Source: Dacryopinax spathularia (taxonomy: Eukaryota; Basidiomycota; Dacrymycetes; Dacrymycetales; Dacrymycetaceae). Taken from it: DNA of 64,000 bases. Position 1 is the first letter of the stretch. Each line of letters starts with the position of its first letter. Below, piece after piece: positions 57,592-64,000 of this stretch. Below the pieces are notes generated by a model. The model was given only the letters and a program-made list of their open reading frames with translations, was not told the DNA's origin and made no database searches. The translations under genes and the position numbers were made by a program. Where the stretch lies: the NCBI GenBank assembly GCA_037974965.1, contig JBBPFI010000015.1:469001-533000 (forward strand), in the 5' to 3' direction.

Positions 57592-57893
57592 CAAGCCTCC
57601 CTCGCAGAAGTCGAACGCAAGACAGCGTTGGCTCAAGAAGTGCGAGCCTTCTCGCAGCTCGTCATCCAAGTCGCTCACCAACTCACAGGCACGAACACGA
57701 GATACGTGAGTATCATCGTCGTTATGATTCGCGCCGTCGAACCACCATCAAGCAAGTCAAGAGCGAATCTCTCGATCGGCTCAAGCACTACCAGGCGCGG
57801 AAACGAGCGGAGCAAGTAGAGCAGGAGAGCGCGCATGCTCTACTCCTGCTCGCGAGAGCCGTTATCGACCCAGCAGCTCAAACGAGTGCGTGA
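57592..57893 (+). CDS. 3' part of a coiled-coil ORF, 5' end missing or unresolved
   Basis: Two exons joined by a clear 47 bp intron (GTGAGT donor at 57706, AAG acceptor at 57752) read QASLAEVERKTALAQEVRAF, SQLVIQVAHQLTGTNTRY, then QVKSESLDRLKHYQARKRAE and EQESAHALLLLARAVIDPAA, stop at 57891. The heptad-like, Ala/Glu/Arg-rich composition points to a helical coiled coil. Upstream, the frame meets a stop just before 57592 and no good acceptor or start is apparent. Either an upstream exon is unplaced or the gene was cut when the neighbouring element arrived. It converges on the AT-hook gene, with 50 bp between stops. Confidence 0.4.
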
Positions 57894-57943
57894 GGGCTTG
57901 TATGGCAAGGTTCTAGAATCCATTGTATCTAGCTCGCCTTGTA

Positions 57944-59539
57944 CTAGCTATGAGGCGCGGACATTCCGTTCCTGTCCATGACTATATATGTGTTATGCAT
58001 CGTGACCCCAGGGGCTTGTGGAGCAGGGAACGCGCAGTTCCATCCTGGAGGCGTGTGAACTGGCATCATCGGCGGAAACGTCGCAGGGACTTGAGGTTGC
58101 TGAAGGGGCCACCATGCAGTTGCATGTGTCTCGGACGAGGGCGGTGAAATACCTGTCGCCGCTCGACTTGTGTTGCTCGCAATCTCGACTAGTGGCTTGC
58201 GCGGGCGACCTCGTTTTCTAACGGGCTCTAGCATTGTGGGCTGCGTCGTCTCCGTGTGCTTGCGAGGACGCCCACGTTTTCTTGGCAGCTCGGGTGCTTG
58301 AGCGTTCCCACTTGAACTTGTAGCAGTTTCAGGCTCGCATGCCGGTAGCCTGCGTTTCGTGCCTCGAGCATCCACTTGACTGGCTCGTTTCTCAGCTTGT
58401 GCTGCGGCCTCTTGACGCTGCCGATCCGCTTGCCGATCGAGTTCCTCGGGTGTCATGGGTCGAAAATAGCAAGTGCCCGATACAAGGGCTCGACGCACGG
58501 TAACAAGCGAAACCAGGTTGGCGATATTAGAGGGGTTCACGATTGGCCCGGGCAGGGGCCAGCCATGTAGCGTGATATTGTGCTTCTCCTCGATATCTTC
58601 CTTGAACCGCGCGTAAGCCATTCGAGCGTCAGGGATGTTTATAGCCTTTTCTAGAGTGACATCAGCAAGAAGTAGGAGTAACACCTTCTCTCGCTTACGG
58701 AGGGACTTATCCAGCATAGCTCGAATAGACGCCTTGTGCTCGTTCATTCGGCTTTGCACCTTGACTGCGGTACCCTGCGCCGCGCCCGTTATGACCCACG
58801 CCTCGAGAGCAAGAACGAGTTCTTCGATGGGTATCTTCAAGACATCCTCGAAAAACGAGCGACAAGCCTCGTCTCCGTACCACTGAGGCTTGGCGAAGTC
58901 CTTCACGGAGCCTCGCAATACGAAACCACAAGCATGGCCTCCAGTTCGCAAGTGAAAGTTCGCAGCCTGCTCGGCTACCCGTAAGACACTGGCTCGGAGC
59001 GGGAGAGTAAGCACGTACCTCGCGCTGAAAGTCCTCCTGCACCTTGATGGTATCCGTGAGACACGACTGACCACCAGCCCGAACCTGGGTCTCCTTCGTG
59101 ATACGAGCAGCGAGAACAGCACGACGAGCATCCTCCAAAGCCGCTGGATTTTGCTCTAGTTGCGCCTGCTTCTCGAGCACCAGAGCGTGGAAGGAGGGGT
59201 CAATGACATTGAATGTCTTGCCTACGAGAAGTCAGCCGGGTCTAGTCTGCATGTCCACGCTCGCTCACCTGCAGCTTGAAACTCGGTTGCCAAGACATGC
59301 CGAGCTGCGTTTGTAGCGCTCACTCCCTCGTTTCTTTTCTCGAATCGTCGAACACGAAAGGCCCCATGGACCTTGTGCTTGGGCAAGTTGTAATCGGCGG
59401 CGACGGCATCTAGCTCGTCGTGAAGCGCCCCCTCAACTTCAAGCATGCGCTGTCTTGCCAGGGCATGCTTCTCGCGAGTCGCTCGTGTCACTGCGTCTCG
59501 ATGGGCGAAAGACTTGACGAGAGAACCTTGACGAGGCAT
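57944..59539 (-). CDS. AT-hook protein of a transposon-associated family
   Basis: Start MPRQGSLVKSFAHRDAVTRA at 59539; three exons joined by GTGAGC and GTACGT introns give about 480 residues. The N-terminal half is helical and basic (REKHALARQRMLEVEGALHD). The conserved core reads NFHLRTGGHACGFVLRGSVK, WYGDEACRSFFEDVLKI and LEAWVITGAAQGTAVKVQSR. It then shows GWPLPGPIVNPSNIANL and RRALVSGTCYFRPMTPEELD, a pattern I have seen in repeated hypothetical proteins of Agaricomycetes. The C-terminal third carries two AT-hooks, PRKRGRPRKHTE and VRKRGRPRKPLV, which bind the minor groove of AT-rich DNA. No nuclease or transposase motif is visible. It is probably a DNA-binding companion of the adjacent KDZ element. 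Stop at 57944. Confidence 0.75.
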
Positions 59540-60093
59540 GGGGGAGAAGATTGGCAGCAGCGAGGATTCGTGGTCGACACAAAAACGGGACGTAATGCCG
59601 CGCGCGACGCGATTTGCTTTGTTCACGTGACCCTAGCAATCACGTGAACAATTATGACAAGGTCACGCGGGTACAAGCCACTAGTGTACATTACGCGTCA
59701 CGGGCACGCACCAAGCTACAACATGTCCACGAGCTGCTTGTACTTTTTCTAACTATCTAGAACATGTCCCTCCCTCCCTCCCGATGTCTAGACAGAGGCC
59801 ACCACCGCGTCTTCCCCCTCGAGGAAGGAAGCACGCATACTTGTTAGTCCACGAGAAATTCGAGAAACTGATGTTGAGGATATCGAGTGACGAGTATTTT
59901 TTTTTGGGTTTTGGTATTATTGACGAGTGTATCTTGAGCTACAGGCGTGAGACGGGAACTGGGTCGATTATCTTGAGTCGTGAAACGTGAGTCTTGCTTT
60001 ATTTCTTGCAATGCGTCGAGTGTCGTAAGTGCGTGGAGTAACGTAAGACTTGAATGGTCGAGGAACCGGCCTCGAGCCCTAGTGTCGTGTATG

Positions 60094-61619
60094 CTACAGC
60101 ATAGTGGCGAGGCGCGTGTCCTTCATGATATTGACGATGTCCTCGACGAACTCCTCGAAGCGATCAAAGCCTACGCCGAGGAGATGCTCGACCACCCCGG
60201 CAACGCGAGTATGCCACGTACGCGAGGGGTCCCACTGGTAGATGTTCTCCAGCTCGGCGACAAGGGCGGGCATGATCGAGTCCGCGATCATGATGGCGTC
60301 CGCCCAAGTATCGAGTACGGCTCTCACGTTCTCGGGCAGGGGCGGGGGAACGAGCCCCCCAGGACGAGTCCACATGTCACGAGGCGAGTGCACGGCGCCA
60401 GGGTTGGCGCGGAGGGACAACGAGAAGCGAGAGCTCGTGTCGCGAGTAGTTGTTGGAGTGCCCGGAGTTGGAGAGTGAAGGCTGGCATTGACCACGCCAC
60501 CAGGAGTCGGGCTAGCGGGGGGGCGAGGGGTGCTAGCACGGCCAGTAGCACGAGGCGTGCCCACGCCGCCCGTGAGAGGCACATAGCCGCTAGTAGTCGT
60601 GCGGGACGGGCCAGCATACGATGCCGTGGTCCTGCTCGTTCCCGAACCGGTCGCACCCCCAAAGACGAGCGCTCCAGCGGTAGTGATGTTGGGGTAGCTC
60701 GTCGAGCTACGGCGAGGCTGGCTTGAGGGGGGATGGCTTGCAGTCCCGCCACTCGGAGGCGGGGGATTGCCGGGATAACTCGCCGAGATGTGGCCCGTGC
60801 CGTTCGGGGCGTTGAAGTAGGCGCTAGGGTCGAACGAGGGCAAGGGTGTAGGCGAGACCACGGGGTTGTTCGTGTGCTGCTCGCGCTTCGCCGAGAGGTA
60901 TGCGTCGATCTCTTGGGTCAGTCCTCTCGCGATCACGTCCTGGAAGATGCCGGCGAGACCCATCCCGACTTCGTTGTACTGGCGGGGCCACATGCTCCTC
61001 GACATCCAGACCTCGACCTGAGGGGGACGACCAGGGCCGTTATCGAGGCGAGCATTCAAGAACAGCATGACGTTCCCGCCGAGCAAGCGATCACCCGCGG
61101 TAAGCTAGATACGAGTTAGCAAAGAGATCAGGGTTGTCGAGGGTTGGGTACGCACGAGATCGTACACATCGGGAATGAAGCTCCCGCCCCAAGCATTACG
61201 CCGCACGCGACCCGTGAACTCCAGGGTGAACACATGCATCGTGTGCCCAGCGAGATCGAGCCCGTCGAGCATGCTCCCGCGAATCACGCGAGGAGCCACT
61301 TGCGCAGTGTTGCGCGCTTGATCCCAAGTGGCTTGGGCTTGAGGAGTCCAGGACCCGGTCCCCCACGAGGCCGGGCGGACGCGAGGCTGCTGGACGATGG
61401 GAAGCATGGGTCCTTGATGGGCGGGACTCAGGAGCGACTCGAACGAGAATAGAGCTGGGTGGAGCGTTGCGCCGGCGGGCGTGATCAAGGGAGCAAGCAG
61501 ACTAGCAGCCTGCACATCCCTGCCAGCCTGCGAGCTTTGTCCAGGCTGCGAGCGACCTAGATACATGCATTAGCGCGCATATAGCTAGCTAGCTATATGC
61601 ACTCACCTTGCGAGGACAT
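60094..61619 (-). CDS. Unknown Pro/Ser/Thr-rich protein in the KDZ block
   Basis: Exon 1 encodes MSSQ from 61619. A 50 bp intron containing a perfect 24 bp palindrome joins it to RSQPGQSSQAGRDVQAASLL. The N-terminal domain (~residues 20-160) reads STWGTG-like turns, MLDGLDLAGHTMHVFTLEFT and WGGSFIPDVYDL. A further intron leads to LTAGDRLLGGNVMLFLNARL and EVWMSRSMWPRQYNEVGMGL. A long low-complexity Pro/Ser/Thr/Gly region fills the middle. The C-terminal helical part (ENVRAVLDTWADAIMIADSI, VEHLLGVGFDRFEEFVEDIV) ends at 60094. About 480 residues. No family recognised. Same strand and style as the AT-hook gene and the KDZ transposase, so it is probably carried with them. Confidence 0.6.
61577..61600. 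repeat. Perfect 24 bp palindrome inside an intron
   Basis: The self-complementary sequence has the core AGCTAGCTAGCT flanked by GCATAT and ATATGC. In the minus-strand transcript it begins immediately after the GTGAGT donor of intron 1 of the unknown KDZ-block gene and fills about half of the 50-nt intron. Confidence 0.9.
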
Positions 61620-62388
61620 CTTGCTATCCTTCCTTGATTGCGTTGATCTTGTTGGTAGTTGAGTTGACGAGAGCTAGTGTTTGTTAAAGTCGAGTATCAG
61701 TGAGGGAGAGTTGGACGAGTGGAGTGTGGTGGACGAGAAGCTAGAGATGATGGTCAGGAGGAAAGAAGAGAAGGAGAGAGACGCGCGGCTCCGACGCTAG
61801 AAGACGCGTGCGGCCCCGTGACACAGGATCACATGACTCGAGCCTGGGGTCATCACCTCGCCTCTAACTCCTCTTTCGTGCATTTGGACGAGATAAAAAC
61901 GAATTACCTTGCTTGTATGAGTAGCTTGTGCGAGTAAATGAAAAAATCAAGACAAAAAAATTGCTTGTGGTGTTGAATTCTCGGTCAAGACTGCTTGTAA
62001 ACGGCAAGTACTTAGGGAGGTCAAATGACGCATGAGAAACTCGTGCTCTTTAGGTACGAGTCACACGGCAACACGACACTACCTCTTGATCTTGTTACTA
62101 AAAAAAGTACATCCTTCTAGCAAGCTAGTCCTATTCGCTCACCAAGTATCCTGCAATACAAGCAACTCACAAGCTGGAATTGTGAGTCAAGACTTCCTCC
62201 CTCGCTCTGGGCGTCGCGCCGCACGCTCGCGCATTCCGTTTCAAGTAGGTAATGGGCCTCGTGGACACGTTACGAGCAGCGGGTGGTTCGCGTGGCACAT
62301 GTTGTAGGATATTATCACGATACAGAGCTCGAACTAGACATACAACAAGATGGACATAATCTAGCCTGTGTGGTTGCTAGGTACAAAG
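61620..62388. other. Gene-free stretch within the KDZ block
   Basis: About 770 bp between the start of the unknown gene and the stop of the KDZ transposase. It should contain the promoter of the former. AT-rich runs occur at 61890-61985 and 62090-62115; no open frame is convincing. Confidence 0.45.
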
Positions 62389-64000
62389 CTACTTGGTATC
62401 CATTTCAGCGAACACTTGAGCGAGCTGCTCGACCTGCACGAGCTCATCGTCATCGAGGGCTTCGTCGTCCAGCAGCTCGTCCTCGTCGCGTTCCTCCTTG
62501 TCCAATGAGTACACGGCACTCAAATGGTCCGCGGAGCCGAGCTGCTCCCCCATGACGTCCTTGTCGGTAGTCGAACGCCGCCCAACAGCCAGTGTCCCCG
62601 AGAATCCGGGCAGGCGAGACACTTGCTGTAGCCGTTCTCGTAAGCGAGCGTCGACCCGTGCTTGCTTCTGGAGCCGTTTCGAAAGCTCGCAGGCGAACAG
62701 CATGTCACCCAGCTGTTCGGCGGCTTGTATGGCTGGCTGGAGCGCAGGAGTCTCTAGGTGGACTGCCGACCAGACACGGCGGATCTCGATGTCCAATCGC
62801 TTGATTTCTTCTCTAGCACACTGGACGAGCAGCCACTTGACCGTTGCTTGCCTGATTTTCGGCGTTGCCCAAGGTTTCTCAAGAATATCGTTTCTTGAGT
62901 ATCGAAGGAGAGCAAAGTCGGAAAGGAACGAGTAATCGAGGACGTCTTGGAAAGATAAAGTCGGCCTTGATAGCTCTCGAGCGAGCTTGTTGTATCGCGC
63001 TAATGCGGATTGTATAGCCAAGCTCCGCTGCTTGAGTGCCTTAGCAATCGCAGTGCGCAGCTTGTATCCTAGTCGCATGTCAGCTCGATCGCATGACTGT
63101 GGTTTCTGGCCTACCGGTGCCTCGGAGATTCCGCTTTTCCATCTCGAAAAGACGCTGCACGACGAGACTTTCGAGCTCGTCCAGGGCACGGTTATATGCG
63201 CGGCAAGCCAGAGCATTTTCCGTATCCCTCCAAGGCTCGCCATCGGGCACCCATCGCTCAGTGTCTAGTGCCAGCTCATACTGGCTTGCAAGACCCTCCA
63301 GTCGTTGCTCCGAGTTCACTAGGGCAAGGTAATCGTGCTCAAGGGTGCGCTGCCTTGTGAGAGCGGGGAGCGAGGACCAGGCTTCGGGCGTCATCGTTAC
63401 GAAGCCGTCATAGCCTAGATCGTGTAGTCGCGACCTAGACAGCAACCAGCGATCAGGAGACAGAAGGAATGGAGATGACGAGTCTTACCGAACGTCTCGC
63501 AAGCTCTTTAGTGTTTCAAGATACTTGAATGCCAGCCCGTCTCCTTCTGGCTCGACCCGCAGCGAATGGAAATATTCCCGCTCGTCTCGCAAGAAGCCTC
63601 GGAAGTCATCGTCTGAGAGGCCCAGTTGTTGCTGGAGCATCAAGACAGCTCGGCCATCGTGCTCCACGATAGCAAGCGCCTGCTTGTACTTGCCTAGCAA
63701 CCAGTCTCCTGAAAACTGGTCAGCGAGTAGCTGAGTGTGCCATGAGACGAGCTACCTAGACCGGCTCGTCGATCCTCGTCCCATCGAGCCCAGAAGCAAT
63801 GCAGAGTGGCATGTCGATGATACTCGGACGCATGACGGAAGAGAGGCGCGGTCAAGTTCTGTTTCGAGAATATCCACTCGTTGGTTTCGAAATCTTCTAG
63901 CCCGGCGGTGGCTACGAAGCGAGGGTGGTAGTCTAGCTGGCACTTGCGGTTGTGCGCATATCCGTGGAAAGCACCCACGAACATGCGCAAGCCAGACTTT
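62389..64000 (-). CDS. KDZ transposase, C-terminal part (cut by window edge)
   Basis: Transposase of the KDZ superfamily of cut-and-paste DNA transposons. The part nearest the edge reads MFVGAFHGYAHNRKCQLDYH, then GLEDFETNEWIFSKQNL and HASEYHRHATLHCFWARWDE, the family-defining HGYAHN-CQ and GxxDxExxEWxxS motifs. Later exons give LLGKYKQALAIVEHDGRAVL, MLQQQLGLSDDDFRGFL and ELESLVVQRLFEMEKRNLRG. They continue with YNKLARELSRPTLSFQDVLD and YSFLSDFALLRYSRNDILEK, typical of the C-terminal helical region in mushroom KDZ proteins, then an acidic tail EDELLDDEALDDDELVQVEQ, stop at 62389. At least four exons; frames are open where checked, so it looks intact in this window. The N-terminal CxC-type zinc domain and first catalytic acid lie beyond 64000. 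Confidence 0.88.

Larger units (their letters stand above)
57500..64000 (-). mobile_element. KDZ-type DNA transposon block (left part; runs past window edge)
   Basis: The KDZ transposase at the right edge, plus two minus-strand genes in the same orientation (AT-hook protein and unknown Pro/Ser-rich protein), form a block whose coding style (many CGAG/CTCG words) differs from the house-keeping genes to the left. KDZ (Kyakuja-Dileera-Zisupton) elements are known to be expanded in mushroom-forming fungi and to carry extra genes. The left limit is guessed from the last host-like ORF and an AT-rich break near 57420; I found no terminal inverted repeat because the other end is outside the window. 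The companion genes may be passengers or merely neighbours. Confidence 0.5.

Noticed and set aside
57500-64000. Retroelement or virus-like (Polinton-type) origin for the right-hand block
   Set aside because: No reverse transcriptase, integrase, polymerase or capsid-type gene is visible; the HGYAHN-CQ and GxxDxE motifs identify a KDZ DNA transposase.
1-64000. tRNA or rRNA genes
   Set aside because: I looked for T-loop-like GTTCGANTC blocks and paired stems and found none convincing; a covariance-model scan would settle it.

Overview
The window is nuclear DNA of a basidiomycete fungus, most likely Agaricomycotina. The evidence is many short GT-AG introns (about 45-65 bp, ending CAG, TAG or often AAG), closely packed genes on both strands, a DUF6593 protein (a family I know from mushroom-forming fungi), fungal house-keeping genes, and a KDZ-type DNA transposase at the right edge. 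I resolved 23 genes or gene fragments with a recognisable family plus several weaker ones. Exon joins were worked out by eye from splice sites, frame and family conservation.

Layout. 1-4 kb: a DUF6593 gene in an otherwise unreadable stretch. 4-6.7 kb: mitochondrial ribosomal protein uL11m, divergent from a secreted M28 leucine aminopeptidase (copy A). 8.7-17.4 kb: a DUF7719 membrane protein, a Faf1/C1orf131-like ribosome-biogenesis factor, an AhpD-like protein ending in the peroxisomal signal AKL, an ATF/CREB bZIP factor and the splicing-related G-patch protein GPATCH11. 17.4-23.7 kb: a WD40 protein with an acidic N-terminus, a Tctex-type dynein light chain, a PEX11 peroxisome-division protein and ATP synthase subunit d. 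24.4-33.7 kb: an accessory-looking cluster of three class-3 aldehyde dehydrogenases, with a second, inverted aminopeptidase (copy B) between the second and third. 33.9-38.9 kb: coatomer zeta, a small coiled-coil ORF, an Inn1/Fic1-like C2 protein with four 44-residue repeats, and the mitochondrial thiamine-pyrophosphate carrier. 38.9-49.5 kb: long gene-free stretches around one CASTOR-type ACT-domain gene. 49.5-56.4 kb: Ivy1-like membrane-binding protein, Snd2/TMEM208 and mitochondrial aspartyl-tRNA synthetase, all with GC-rich low-complexity coding expansions. 57.5-64 kb: a mobile-element block with an AT-hook protein, an unknown Pro/Ser-rich protein and the C-terminal part of a KDZ transposase that runs off the window.

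The genes do not form one pathway. Three themes recur. Peroxisome and lipid-aldehyde functions appear in the AhpD-like AKL protein, PEX11 and the three aldehyde dehydrogenases, although co-function is only inference. Mitochondrial house-keeping appears in uL11m, Atp7, Tpc1 and AspRS. Local duplication produced the aldehyde dehydrogenase and aminopeptidase copies. Points most worth a second look are the KDZ block with its companion genes, the loss of a family disulphide in aminopeptidase copy B, the roughly 170-residue tail on the mitochondrial AspRS, and two genes whose first coding exon is only the ATG.
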